64,000 nt of DNA. Origin: Nocardioides bizhenqiangii. GTDB taxonomy: Bacteria > Actinomycetota > Actinomycetes > Propionibacteriales > Nocardioidaceae. Shown here in pieces: positions 16,339 to 24,477 of this stretch. The stretch is from positions 496,001 to 560,000 of the forward strand of contig NZ_CP141059.1 in assembly GCF_034661235.1 (NCBI RefSeq). Direction: 5' to 3'. How positions within the stretch are numbered: position 1 is the stretch's first letter; the number at the start of each line of letters is the position of its first letter. Made by a program: the position numbers and the translations under genes. A model generated the notes under the pieces. The model was not told where the DNA came from and made no database searches. It saw only the letters and a program-made list of their open reading frames with translations.

Positions 16339-17164
16339 ACCGACGAGCCGCCAGCTCCGGCAGCCAGTCCGACGTGCCGGCGTCGACCTTGTACGACGCC
16401 AGCTCGTCCCCGCGGGTGGGACCGCGGTTGACGATCACGACCGGCACGCCGAGCTTGGCCGCGCGGCGCACGAACCGGAACCCGCTCATCACGGTGAGGC
16501 TGGATCCGGCGACGAGCAGCACCCCGCCGAAGTCCAGCAGGCCGTCGACGGCGGCGTAGCACCGCCCGACCCGGGCGACGGGCACGTTCTCCCCGAAGAA
16601 CACCACGTCCGGCTTGAGCGGACCGCCGCAGGGTTCGCAGCCGGGCACCACGAACGTGTCCGTGTCGTCGAGCTCGACGTCGCCGTCCGGCCGGCTGGCG
16701 ACGTCCGCGTGCCGCTCCACCCACCCGGGGTTGAGCTCGGCCAGCCGCTGCTGCAGGGAGGCTCGCGGCGTCGTACCCCCGCAGGAGAGGCAGACCACGT
16801 CGGAGATCCGGCCGTGCAGCGCCATCAGTGCCGGGGTGCCGACGGCCTCGTGCAGGCCGTCGACGTTCTGGGTGATCACCAGCTCGGCGCCGAGGGTTGC
16901 GACCGCGCGGTGCCCGGCGTTCGGCTCGGCCCGGCGCATCCGCGACCAGCCGAGGTGCGACCGCGCCCAGTAGCGCTGCTGGGCCGCCGGCCCGGACACG
17001 AACTCCTGGAAGGTCATCGGCATCCGCGCCGGCGCGCCCGGACCGCGGTAGTCGGGGATGCCGGAGTCGGTCGACAGCCCGGCGCCGGTCAGCACGACCA
17101 GGGGCCGGTCCGCGCAGAGGTCGAGCGCAGCCGTCGACACGGTCAGGGTCGGGGCGGTGCTCAC
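16325..17164 (-). CDS. Sir2-type NAD-dependent protein deacylase
   Basis: 279 residues from GTG 17164 (VSTAPTLTV). Removes acyl groups from lysines using NAD+. Motifs: GAGLSTDSGIPDYRG (NAD loop), TQNVDGLH with the catalytic region, LHGRI, then a four-Cys zinc site as CLSCGG and CEPCGG, GPLKPDVVFFGE and GSSLTV. Class is bacterial-type cobB-like with an insertion between the cysteine pairs. Convergent overlap with ideR; divergent from the sigma factor gene across 73 bases. Confidence 0.93.
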   Translation of the reverse strand: MSTAPTLTVSTAALDLCADRPLVVLTGAGLSTDSGIPDYRGPGAPARMPMTFQEFVSGPAAQQRYWARSHLGWSRMRRAEPNAGHRAVATLGAELVITQNVDGLHEAVGTPALMALHGRISDVVCLSCGGTTPRASLQQRLAELNPGWVERHADVASRPDGDVELDDTDTFVVPGCEPCGGPLKPDVVFFGENVPVARVGRCYAAVDGLLDFGGVLLVAGSSLTVMSGFRFVRRAAKLGVPVVIVNRGPTRGDELASYKVDAGTSDWLPELAARRSTAA

Positions 17165-17237
17165 GCCAGCAAGAGTACGGCGGCGCGTGCAACCCCGGGC
17201 GCCCCCCGATCCGTTGAAGGGGCATGAGGGCAACCGA

Positions 17238-17747
17238 GTGAGCCGGGACCGCGACCGCGAGTTCGCCGACTTCGTCCGCACCCATCGCGGGGGACTGATG
17301 ACGACCGCGCGGCTGCTGACCGCGGGCGACGGTCACCTCGCCGAGGACCTGGTGCAGACCGCGCTGGTGCGGGTCTACCTCGCGTGGAGCAGGGCGCGAT
17401 CCGGGAACCCGGTCGCCTACGCCCGCCGTACCCTCGTCAACTGCACCGCCGACCACCACCGCCGCGGCTTCACCCGTCGGGAGCACAGCGCGGCCGCCGT
17501 GCCCGAGACCGCCGCCCCGGTCCACGCCTCCGACGACCTCGATGCTGAGCTCGTCGCCGCGCTCGGGAGCCTCCCGCCGCGGATGCGCGCCGCCGTGGTC
17601 CTCCGCCACGTCCACGACCTGTCCGTCGACGACACCGCGCACGCGCTCGGCTGCTCCGTCGGCACCGTCAAGAGCCAGACCGCACGCGGGCTCGACAAGC
17701 TCCGCGCCGCCCTCGCCGTACCCACCCTCGAAGGAGATCACCGATGA
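17238..17747 (+). CDS. SigE-family ECF RNA polymerase sigma factor
   Basis: 169 residues from GTG 17238 with GAGGG 7 bases upstream. Region 2: FADFVRTHRGGLMTTARLLTAGDGHLAEDLVQTALVRVYLAW; region 4: LGSLPPRMRAAVVLRHVHDLSVDDTAHALGCSVGTVKSQTARGLDKLR. Directs RNA polymerase to an extracytoplasmic-stress regulon. The stop overlaps the start of a membrane-protein gene (ATGA), the usual arrangement with a membrane anti-sigma or partner. No self-promoter recognised. Confidence 0.93.
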   Translation: MSRDRDREFADFVRTHRGGLMTTARLLTAGDGHLAEDLVQTALVRVYLAWSRARSGNPVAYARRTLVNCTADHHRRGFTRREHSAAAVPETAAPVHASDDLDAELVAALGSLPPRMRAAVVLRHVHDLSVDDTAHALGCSVGTVKSQTARGLDKLRAALAVPTLEGDHR

Positions 17748-18403
17748 ACGACCTGACCGACCGCCTCGCCCGCCTCGACGGCGCGGCCCCCTCCCCGACC
17801 GAGGGCATCGTCGCCGGCGACCTCACCCGCGCCCACGCCGCCCTCGGCCGGCGACGCCGCAGCCGGGCCGCGGTCGCCGGAGTCGGCCTCACCCTCGGCG
17901 TCGGCGCAGCGCTGGGTGTGGTCGTCGCCGTCGACGCCGGCGACGACCCGGCGCCATCGCTGGCCGGGCCGTCGTCGTCCGAGCCCGGCCGCGGACAGGG
18001 CACCACGATCGACCTGATCGCCTACACCGGTGCTCAGCCCGAAGGCTTCGAGCTCGCCAAGGTGCCCGAGGGCTACGTCCTCCAGGGTTCCGACGCGTTC
18101 GTGCTCACGCTCGCGACGCCCGGCGACGACTCCCACCCGCTGAGCTTCGAGGGCAAGGTCGTCATCATGCTCGAGTCCCAGGACGCGGCGCAGCAGCTCG
18201 GCGCCGGCCGCGACGTCACCGTGAACGGTGAGCCGGGCGTGCTCGACGGCGGTCCTGGCGAGACCCGCACCCTGCGGTACTTCCAAGGCGACCACCTGGT
18301 GATGGTCCAGGTCTGGGAGACCATCGACCTCACCGACGAGCAGATCGTCGAGCTCGCCGAGGGCGTCACCGTCACCTCCGCCGTCGAGGCCGGCGTCGGC
18401 TGA
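17744..18403 (+). CDS. Single-pass membrane protein, probable sigma-factor partner
   Basis: 219 residues. Cytoplasmic N-terminus (~40 residues), one helix (RAAVAGVGLTLGVGAALGVVVAV, ~42-64) and a ~150-residue outer domain with no recognised family. The position directly after an ECF gene suggests anti-sigma or signal-sensing function, but no zinc HXXXCXXC anti-sigma motif is present, so this is inferred from context only. Confidence 0.75.
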   Translation: MNDLTDRLARLDGAAPSPTEGIVAGDLTRAHAALGRRRRSRAAVAGVGLTLGVGAALGVVVAVDAGDDPAPSLAGPSSSEPGRGQGTTIDLIAYTGAQPEGFELAKVPEGYVLQGSDAFVLTLATPGDDSHPLSFEGKVVIMLESQDAAQQLGAGRDVTVNGEPGVLDGGPGETRTLRYFQGDHLVMVQVWETIDLTDEQIVELAEGVTVTSAVEAGVG

Positions 18404-18421
18404 CCCGTCGGTCGGGGTCAG
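18400..18421. terminator. Bidirectional hairpin over two stop codons
   Basis: CTGACCC (18400-18406) and GGGTCAG (18415-18421) form a 7-bp stem with an 8-base loop. The stop codons of the membrane protein and of the convergent methyltransferase both lie in the stem. Confidence 0.6.
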
Positions 18422-19044
18422 TCCTCGATGAGGGGCACGAACAGGTAGCGCCCGTGCCGCTCCACCACCGGTCCCTCCGGTGAGAGCACCACCCGCGTCA
18501 TCACCCCCTCGACCGGCACCACCAGCACTCCTCCGACGGCCAATTGTTCGAGGAGTGCTGGTGGTACGGCGTGGGCCGCTGCCGACACCAGCACCCGGTC
18601 GTACGGCGCCTCCGCCGGCCAGCCCAGCACCCCCGGCTCGGCCTGGAACACGCTGATGGGCGCAAAGGGCGATAGTCCCTGACGTTCCTGTCGAGAATCC
18701 GGCCGATCGACGACAGATTCATCAGGGACTATCCGCGCCAGCGCGGTCCGGCTCGACGCCACCAGCTCGGGGATCCGCTCCACGCCGACCACCGATCCGG
18801 TGGGGCCGACCAGGTGGGCGAGCAGGGCAGTGGTCCAGCCGGAGCCGGACCCGACGTCGAGCACCCGGTCACCGGGCTGGGGGTCGAGCAGGTCGAGCAT
18901 GTTGCGCACCGTGGTGGGCTGGCTGTTGGTGACGCCGTATCCGATGTCGAGCGCATGGTCGATGCCGGCGAACGGGTGCTGCCAGGCCGGGAGGAAGTCG
19001 CGGCGGGGGACCGCTGCGAACGCCTCATCCACCCGAGCGCTCAT
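18418..19044 (-). CDS. pcm: Protein-L-isoaspartate O-methyltransferase, with in-frame palindrome insertion
   Basis: 208 residues from ATG 19044. SAM-dependent repair of isoaspartyl residues. Motifs: PRRDFLP, DIGYGVTNSQPTTV (substrate loop), motif I DVGSGSGWTTALLAHL, VGVERIPELV, then QAEPGVLGWPAEAPYDRVLVSAA, and a C-terminal VGGVLVVPVEG. Between the VGVERIPELV helix and FQAEPGVLG sit about 21 residues (IVPDESVVDRPDSRQERQGL region) encoded by a 63-bp palindrome. This region is variable in the family and on the surface, so the enzyme may still work. Overlaps nothing upstream; DUF2277 precedes it by 8 bases. Confidence 0.85.
   Translation of the reverse strand: MSARVDEAFAAVPRRDFLPAWQHPFAGIDHALDIGYGVTNSQPTTVRNMLDLLDPQPGDRVLDVGSGSGWTTALLAHLVGPTGSVVGVERIPELVASSRTALARIVPDESVVDRPDSRQERQGLSPFAPISVFQAEPGVLGWPAEAPYDRVLVSAAAHAVPPALLEQLAVGGVLVVPVEGVMTRVVLSPEGPVVERHGRYLFVPLIED
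18671..18733. repeat. 63-bp palindromic element inserted in frame within pcm
   Basis: GATAGTCCCTGA (18671-18682) is the exact reverse complement of TCAGGGACTATC (18722-18733); CTGTCG/CGACAG pairs nest inside. Its length, 63 bases, is 21 codons, so the host frame is kept. This resembles the Rickettsia palindromic elements that insert into genes without breaking them. Confidence 0.65.
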
Positions 19045-19052
19045 GGCGGCGC

Positions 19053-19319
19053 TCAGCCGTAGCGCAGCTTCGCCCGCTCGCGCGCCTTCTCCGCCTCGAT
19101 CTCGCGGTCCTTGGGCGGCGCGTTCGTCACCAGCGCCTCCAGCAGGTGCTGGGTGGCGTGGGCGACCTCGTGGACAGCGCGGTCGAACGCCTCCTGGTTG
19201 GCCTGCGACGGCTTCGTCGTCCCGCTGACCTTCCGCACGTACTGCAGCGCGGCAGCGGTCACCTCGTCCGACGTCGCAGGCGGCTCGAAGTTGTGGAGAA
19301 CCCGGATGTTGCGGCACAT
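19053..19319 (-). CDS. DUF2277 family protein
   Basis: 88 residues. The family opening MCRNI(R) followed by LHNFEPPATSDEV and LQYVRKVSG is plain, and the length fits. Members are short conserved proteins of unknown function in actinobacteria and other groups. Probably cotranscribed with pcm, 8 bases downstream. Confidence 0.92.
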   Translation of the reverse strand: MCRNIRVLHNFEPPATSDEVTAAALQYVRKVSGTTKPSQANQEAFDRAVHEVAHATQHLLEALVTNAPPKDREIEAEKARERAKLRYG

Positions 19320-19326
19320 GCTTCGA

Positions 19327-19521
19327 GCGTACGCCGGGTCTCGATACGCGGCTCGCGCAGAGCGCTCGCCGCTACTCGACCACCGAAAGCATCGTTGGTC
19401 GAGTAGCCCGGCGTACGCCGGGTCTCGATACGCGGCTCGCGCAGAGCGCTCGCCGCTACTCGACCACTGAAAGCATCGTTGGTCGAGTAGCCCGAGCCGC
19501 TAGGCGAGGGCGTATCGAGAC
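19327..19521. repeat. 84-bp tandem duplication of a dispersed intergenic repeat, plus inverted remnant
   Basis: Two adjacent 84-bp copies (19327-19410 and 19411-19494) differ at one position (CCACCG/CCACTG). Each holds GGTCTCGATACGCGGCTCGC...GCTACTCGACCAC, a linker, and GGTCGAGTAGCCCG, which is partly inverted, so each unit can fold. A remnant in inverted orientation (GGTCGAGTAG...GTATCGAGACC) runs to 19521, up to the next stop codon. The same family occurs at 22223-22270 and as pieces near 12597-12675. Confidence 0.85.
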
Positions 19522-21618
19522 CTACGAGCGGTCGCGCAGGTCGAAGAACTCCACGTCCTCGCCGGTGACCAGCACGACCCGCCCGTCGGGCAGGGGTACG
19601 GCGCGCACCTGGTCGACGTCGTCGCCGTACTCCACCTGGACCATCCGGTTGCGCAGCTCGCCGTCCACGATCCGCAGCACCGACAGGTAGCCGACGCCAC
19701 TGCGCTGGATGACGGTCAGGATGGTGCGGTGGTCGTTGATGAACGTGAACGACCGCGGGTCGGCGCCGGCCAGTGCGTTGGTGCCCGATGCATAGCGCTG
19801 GACGTTCATCCGGTGCACGTCCTCGAGGTCCGCGACGTTGAACAGGCCGACCTGGGCGCCCCAGCCACGGCCGCCGATCGACGGTCCCTCACCGACCCCG
19901 ACGAGCCGCTTCGGCCCGAGCGGGTGGAGGTACTCCGAGAAGCCGGGGATCTTGAGCTTCGCGATCAGCCGCGGTCGCTCCACCTCGGTCAGGTCGACCG
20001 CGTAGAGCGGGTCGACCTGGCGGAACGTCACCAGGATCGCCAGCCCGTCGAACCACCGCACCGACTTGAGGTCCTCGTTGCGACCGAGCTCGTCGAGCCG
20101 GCCGATCTCGACCAGGTCCTGCCCGTCGCGGTCGAACGTCACGACCGAGTTGAAGTTGCCGGTCTCGGAGGTCGGGGTGACAGCGACGCGCAACACACCG
20201 CCTGCCTCGTCCATCGCCCACCGGTCGGCGATCGCGCCCTCGACCTCGCCGGACGCGACGTGCGTGGCCCGGGTGCCGTCGACCTTGAAGTCGAACAGGT
20301 AGGTGCTGCCGCCCTGCACGCTCGGCAGGATGCGCGAGCCGATGCAGCCGATGCAGTCGAGCCCGTTGCCCCAGCTCGGGCTCGCCGCCAGGTAGAGGTG
20401 GTCGACCGACTCGTAGGCGATGTCGGTCGCTCCGGCCAGGCCGATCGCGTCGACCTCCGCGGGAGCGGCGGCCTCGAAGCCGACCACGCTCACCGTGTCG
20501 AGCGTGAGCTCGTCGGACGGGATCGCCACGTCGGTGCAGTCCAGCAGCTGCGCGGGGTCCTCGCCGTTGGCGGTGATCGTCGGCAGCCAGTCCTCGATGG
20601 TGGACTTCTCCACCTTGTCGCGGTTCGTCGCCAGCGCCTTGCGGGCGCTGCGCCCGTTGGTCGGGCGCACGAAGCCGAGGTCCGGCAGTCCGCTCGACAG
20701 CACCAGGCGTACGGCGTCGCCGTGCTGGCGCGCCGACAGCAGCCGCGCGTCGTAGGCCACGTCCTCGACGACCTCGGGTGCCTCCGGGTCTGCGATCGAG
20801 ACGGTGAGGACGCGGGTGCCCAGCCGAGAGCCGGCGCCGTACGCCGTCCGGACCCGCGGCGCGTGGTCGTCGATGCCGACGGCGACCACTTGGTCGCCGG
20901 CGAGCATGATCTCGCCTTCCTCGAGGCCTTCGAGGTCGACCGACGAAAGCCGCTCGGTGCGCTCCCCGGTGACGTCGTAGACGACCAGCTCGTCGTCACG
21001 CAGCCGCAGCAGCAGGTCGCCGTTGGTCTTGACCAGGTCGGGCTCGTCGACGCCGATCTCCTGCACGTTGGTGCCGGTGTCGCTGTTCTCCTGGCGGGCG
21101 GTCTTTGATGCCGTTCCAAAGGTTGCTCGGTCGTTGGCCTGCTCGAGGTAACCGAGGTGAAGGCTGTCCATGTCAAGGGGCGCGTCAGACGCGCCGCGGC
21201 TGAACTGCCTCACTTCCGCGATGATGGGGCCGTCCTCCCAGTAGGGGTTGTACGGCTCGTCCCACCCCCACGCGGTGACCCGGCCGAGCCCGCGGTCGAC
21301 GTACGTCTCCAGCAGCTCGTCGCAGGACTTCGCCGTCTCGAGGTCGGCCTGGAACGCGACATGGCTGGGGGCCTCTCCGGCGCCACCGGCGTCGGAGTCG
21401 GAGCCCCCGTCGCCGCCGTCGCCGCCGTCGACCAGGGTCCCCGCGAGGAACGCTCCGACGATGCCGGTGGCGAGGCCGGCGGTCAGCAGCGGCTTGACCA
21501 GGAAGTGCCGCTGCTTCGAGGCTGCGGGCGCGGTGGCCTGGCGGCCGGCACGCAGGATGTCGTGGGTGGGCGGCTTGCCGACGGGCAGGTCGTCCCAGAG
21601 GTCTTCGAGGTCGGTCAT
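19522..21618 (-). CDS. Membrane-anchored beta-propeller domain protein
   Basis: 698 residues. Cytoplasmic start (LEDLWDDLPVGKPPTHDILRAG), one membrane helix (~43-63, LLTAGLATGIVGAFLAGTLV), a Gly/Asp linker, then a large domain of the secreted beta-propeller family PF09826 with TGTNVQEIGVDEPDLVKTNG, YDARLLSARQ, and WFDGLAILVTFRQVDPLYAVDL. Function of this family is unknown. It overlaps the stop of a SigE-family sigma gene by 4 bases, so it is probably the membrane partner or first target of that sigma factor. Confidence 0.85.
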   Translation of the reverse strand: MTDLEDLWDDLPVGKPPTHDILRAGRQATAPAASKQRHFLVKPLLTAGLATGIVGAFLAGTLVDGGDGGDGGSDSDAGGAGEAPSHVAFQADLETAKSCDELLETYVDRGLGRVTAWGWDEPYNPYWEDGPIIAEVRQFSRGASDAPLDMDSLHLGYLEQANDRATFGTASKTARQENSDTGTNVQEIGVDEPDLVKTNGDLLLRLRDDELVVYDVTGERTERLSSVDLEGLEEGEIMLAGDQVVAVGIDDHAPRVRTAYGAGSRLGTRVLTVSIADPEAPEVVEDVAYDARLLSARQHGDAVRLVLSSGLPDLGFVRPTNGRSARKALATNRDKVEKSTIEDWLPTITANGEDPAQLLDCTDVAIPSDELTLDTVSVVGFEAAAPAEVDAIGLAGATDIAYESVDHLYLAASPSWGNGLDCIGCIGSRILPSVQGGSTYLFDFKVDGTRATHVASGEVEGAIADRWAMDEAGGVLRVAVTPTSETGNFNSVVTFDRDGQDLVEIGRLDELGRNEDLKSVRWFDGLAILVTFRQVDPLYAVDLTEVERPRLIAKLKIPGFSEYLHPLGPKRLVGVGEGPSIGGRGWGAQVGLFNVADLEDVHRMNVQRYASGTNALAGADPRSFTFINDHRTILTVIQRSGVGYLSVLRIVDGELRNRMVQVEYGDDVDQVRAVPLPDGRVVLVTGEDVEFFDLRDRS

Positions 21619-22151
21619 CGCGACGCCCCTCCGCTCAGGTCGAGGATGTGGTCGTTCGCAGCCAGCAGGGCCAGGGACCGCGACAGCCGGCTCTTCACGG
21701 TGCCCGCCGGCACCCCCAGGACGTCGGCGGTCTGTCGTTCGGTGAGCTGCACGAAGTAGCGGAGGACCACCACGTCGCGGTTGGGCTTGGTCAGGCAGTC
21801 GAGGGCGCGGTGCACCGCGTCGGCCAGCACGATGGCGTCGGTGCCGTCACCGACCGATGTCTGCATCGATCCGGCGCCGCCGTCCTCCAGCTGTCCGGTC
21901 GCCGCACGGTCCTTCCACCACCGGCTGCGCCGGTTGTCCCGCAGGCAGTTGAGCAGCATCCGGTAGACGTAGGCGTCCCGGTTGTCCGCGTTGCTCACCT
22001 TGTCCCAGCCGGTGTAGCACCGGACCAGCGTGGTCTGGGCGAGGTCCTCCGCCTCGTGGGGCAGGGCACCCAGGAACACGGCGGCACGGACCAGCGTCCC
22101 CCAGGCCTGCTCCACGTAGGCGGCGTACTCCGCCTCGGTGTCTCGATCCAC
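21615..22151 (-). CDS. SigE-family ECF RNA polymerase sigma factor (second)
   Basis: 178 residues. Region 2 YAAYVEQAWGTLVRAAVFLGALPHEAEDLAQTTLVRCYTGW; region 4 CLTKPNRDVVVLRYFVQLTERQTADVLGVPAGTVKSRLSRSLALL. ATG 22151. Same two-gene layout as the 17.2-kb sigma operon but with a beta-propeller membrane protein downstream (ATGA overlap). A dispersed repeat copy lies in the 136-base region upstream shared with the divergent oxidoreductase gene. Confidence 0.93.
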   Translation of the reverse strand: MDRDTEAEYAAYVEQAWGTLVRAAVFLGALPHEAEDLAQTTLVRCYTGWDKVSNADNRDAYVYRMLLNCLRDNRRSRWWKDRAATGQLEDGGAGSMQTSVGDGTDAIVLADAVHRALDCLTKPNRDVVVLRYFVQLTERQTADVLGVPAGTVKSRLSRSLALLAANDHILDLSGGASR

Positions 22152-22222
22152 GAACTCTCCGATGCTCTTCCCTGCCGGGCTGCTGACCGTACGACGGATC
22201 TACGACCCCGGTAGGTTCCATC

Positions 22223-22270
22223 GGTCTCGATACGGCCTCGCGCAGAGCGCTCGGCCTACTCGACCACCGA
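22223..22270. repeat. Dispersed intergenic repeat copy
   Basis: GGTCTCGATACGGCCTCGCG, CAGAGCGCTCGG and CTACTCGACCACCGA follow the same order as the tandem units at 19.3-19.5 kb. It sits between divergent genes, partly in the space where promoters are expected. Confidence 0.8.
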
Positions 22271-22287
22271 AGGGACGGAGTGCGACG

Positions 22288-23490
22288 ATGGCGGACATGG
22301 CTCAGTCATCCGGCTCCCCGCGCACCTACGACCTCGTCCTGCTCGGAGCGACCGGGTTCACCGGCGGGCTGACCGCCGACTACCTCGCGGAGCACGCCCC
22401 CGACGGCCTGCGGTGGGCGATCGCGGGACGCAGCAAGGAGAAGCTCGAGCGGGTGCGCGAGCGGCTCGGCGCCGGTGCCGAAACAGTCGACCTACTGGTT
22501 GCGGACTCGTCCGACGAAGCCTCGCTCCGTGACCTGGCCTCCCAGACCAAGGTGGTCGCGACGACGGTCGGTCCCTACCTCGAGTACGGCGCTCCGCTGG
22601 TCGCCGCGTGCGCCCAGGAGGGCACCGACTACGCCGACCTCACCGGCGAGCCGGAGTTCGTCGACCGGACGTACGTCGACCACCAGGCGACCGCCGAGGC
22701 CAGCGGCGCCCGGCTCGTTCACGCGTGTGGCTTCGACTCCATCCCGCACGACCTCGGTGCCTACTTCACCATCCGGCAGCTCGCCGACGCTGTCGGTGGC
22801 GAGATCACGGAGCCGGTGACGATGCGCGGCGTGGTCCGGTCCAACGGCACCTTCTCCGGTGGCACCTTCCACTCCGCGCTCACCGCGTTCGGGCGGGCCC
22901 GGCAGATGCGCGACGCGATGCAGGCCCGCAAGCGGGTCGAGCCGCGTCCCGAGGGCCGTCGGTCGAAGGCGGTCGCGGGCAAGCCCGGCCGCGACAAGCT
23001 GCTCGGGTACTGGTTGCTCCCGCTGCCGACGATCGACCCCTTCATCGTGGCCCGCAGCGGCGCCGCGCTCCCGTCGTACGGCCCGGACTTCCGGTACTCG
23101 CACTTCGCCGGCACCAAGACGCTGCGCTATGCCGCCGGTGGTGCTGTCGGAGCCAGCGCCCTGGCGGTCGCCGCGCAGGTGCCGCCCGTCCGCAACACGC
23201 TGAAGAAGCGGGTGCCGCAGGGCAGCGGACCGTCGGAGGGGCGGCGCAACGCGTCCTGGTTCTCCGTCGAGTTCGTGGCCGAGAGCGGCGACACCACGGT
23301 CCGGACCAAGGTGTCCGGCGGCGACCCGGGCTACACCGAGACCGCGAAGATGCTGGCCGAGTCGACCCTCTGCCTGGCGCTCGACGACAACCCGCCCACG
23401 GCAGGGCAGGTCACCACTGCTGAGGCGATGGGCGACGCGCTGCTGGCCCGGCTGCAGGCAGCCGGCCTGACGTTCGCGCGGGTCCGGTAA
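22288..23490 (+). CDS. Saccharopine-dehydrogenase-like / trans-acting enoyl reductase family protein
   Basis: 400 residues from ATG 22288 (GGAG upstream). The N-terminal NAD(P) fold opens with DLVLLGATGFTGGLTADYLAEH; GRSKEKLERVRERLG and TTVGPYLEYGAPLVAACAQEGTDYADLTGEPEFV are classic blocks of the family that includes mycobacterial Rv2449c and the enoyl reductase Rv2953 of phthiocerol lipid synthesis. A hydrophobic stretch near 285-305 may touch membrane. Likely reduces a lipid-linked or small substrate; the exact one is unknown. Confidence 0.88.
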   Translation: MADMAQSSGSPRTYDLVLLGATGFTGGLTADYLAEHAPDGLRWAIAGRSKEKLERVRERLGAGAETVDLLVADSSDEASLRDLASQTKVVATTVGPYLEYGAPLVAACAQEGTDYADLTGEPEFVDRTYVDHQATAEASGARLVHACGFDSIPHDLGAYFTIRQLADAVGGEITEPVTMRGVVRSNGTFSGGTFHSALTAFGRARQMRDAMQARKRVEPRPEGRRSKAVAGKPGRDKLLGYWLLPLPTIDPFIVARSGAALPSYGPDFRYSHFAGTKTLRYAAGGAVGASALAVAAQVPPVRNTLKKRVPQGSGPSEGRRNASWFSVEFVAESGDTTVRTKVSGGDPGYTETAKMLAESTLCLALDDNPPTAGQVTTAEAMGDALLARLQAAGLTFARVR

Positions 23491-23504
23491 CCGCCGTCCA
23501 GCGT

Positions 23505-23954
23505 CTAGCGAGCGCTCTCGACGGCCCACTCGCCGGCCGGGTCCACCGGGAGCTCGTTGGTGACGACCTGGAGCAGGCTGGTCGCCGAGTGGTGGTTGCC
23601 GGGGGTGGAGGACGCCAGCAGCGCCTCTGATCCCTGCGCCTCGTCGAACGACGACGGGACGACGAGCAGGCAGTAGACGACGCGGTCCGAGGTCGTCAGG
23701 TAGATGACGTGGGTGTCGTCGCGCGGGAACTTCCCCACCTTGACGGAACGGCCGCGGACGGCGATGCGCCGCGGCGCGTCGTCCCAGTCGGGGGGCGAGT
23801 AGACCGCCCGGACGATCCGCCCGTACTGCGTCGGGAAGTCGTCGACGAGCTCGGCGAACTCGGTGGCGAGGTCGCGACTCCGCGGCCACCAGCCGCCGTC
23901 GAGGCTGTCGCGCCCGACGCCGGACGTCCCGATCGCGAGCCGCAGCCCACTCAT
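23505..23954 (-). CDS. DUF5994 family protein (downstream copy)
   Basis: 149 residues from ATG 23954. Core blocks SLDGGWWPRSRDLATEF and RIVRAVYSPPDWDDAPRRI define DUF5994, a small actinobacterial family of unknown function. Start overlaps the stop of a second DUF5994 gene by 4 bases, so the two are translationally coupled. Convergent with the reductase gene. Confidence 0.8.
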   Translation of the reverse strand: MSGLRLAIGTSGVGRDSLDGGWWPRSRDLATEFAELVDDFPTQYGRIVRAVYSPPDWDDAPRRIAVRGRSVKVGKFPRDDTHVIYLTTSDRVVYCLLVVPSSFDEAQGSEALLASSTPGNHHSATSLLQVVTNELPVDPAGEWAVESAR

Positions 23955-24337
23955 TGCGAAACCGCCGCCCGGAAGGTGCTCGCGAAGTCCATCCGTCGCC
24001 AGGTGGTGTGCGGGTTGCTGGCCTCGGCGAGGAGCTCCTCGGCCGCGGCCGGGTCCGTGTCGTGGGGGATCATCAGCAGCCGACAGCTGGAACGGTCGCT
24101 CAGGACCAGGATCAGCGTCCGGGTGAGGTACTGGGCCGGCACCGAGGCCTCGCTCCGGTCCCAGTTGTCGTGGAGGAACGCGTAGCTGACGATCGACGGC
24201 CGGTCCGCGGGCCACCGGCCCATCAGGTCGAGGATCTGGTGCGAAACGTCGTCTCCACCGGGCCACCACCCGCCGCCGTAAGGACGGTTCGTGTGATTGA
24301 GCTGAAGGCGCAGATCTGGCTGTACGACGGTGGCCAT
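23951..24337 (-). CDS. DUF5994 family protein (upstream copy)
   Basis: 128 residues from ATG 24337. Shares with its neighbour the GGGWWPGGDDVSHQI block and the following SIVSYAFLHDNWDRSEASVP, corresponding to YSPPDWDD in the other. The pair may form a heteromer. 140 bases separate it from the TetR stop on the same strand; nothing else is seen there. Confidence 0.75.
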   Translation of the reverse strand: MATVVQPDLRLQLNHTNRPYGGGWWPGGDDVSHQILDLMGRWPADRPSIVSYAFLHDNWDRSEASVPAQYLTRTLILVLSDRSSCRLLMIPHDTDPAAAEELLAEASNPHTTWRRMDFASTFRAAVSQ

Positions 24338-24477
24338 GACGGCCTCTCCCCGGTCGCCGTTAGACCGCTGCACCCTGGGGGGCTGCTGGAGACGACCTTG
24401 CCTTCGACAGTAACACCGCAGGGGCGGCCCCCCACCTTCGTCAGCCGGCCGGTTCGACGTCCCCGGCGTGGAGGGAG

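Noticed and set aside
18400..18421. Operator for the sigma operon
   Set aside because: Lies over two stop codons of convergent genes, so a terminator is the simpler reading.
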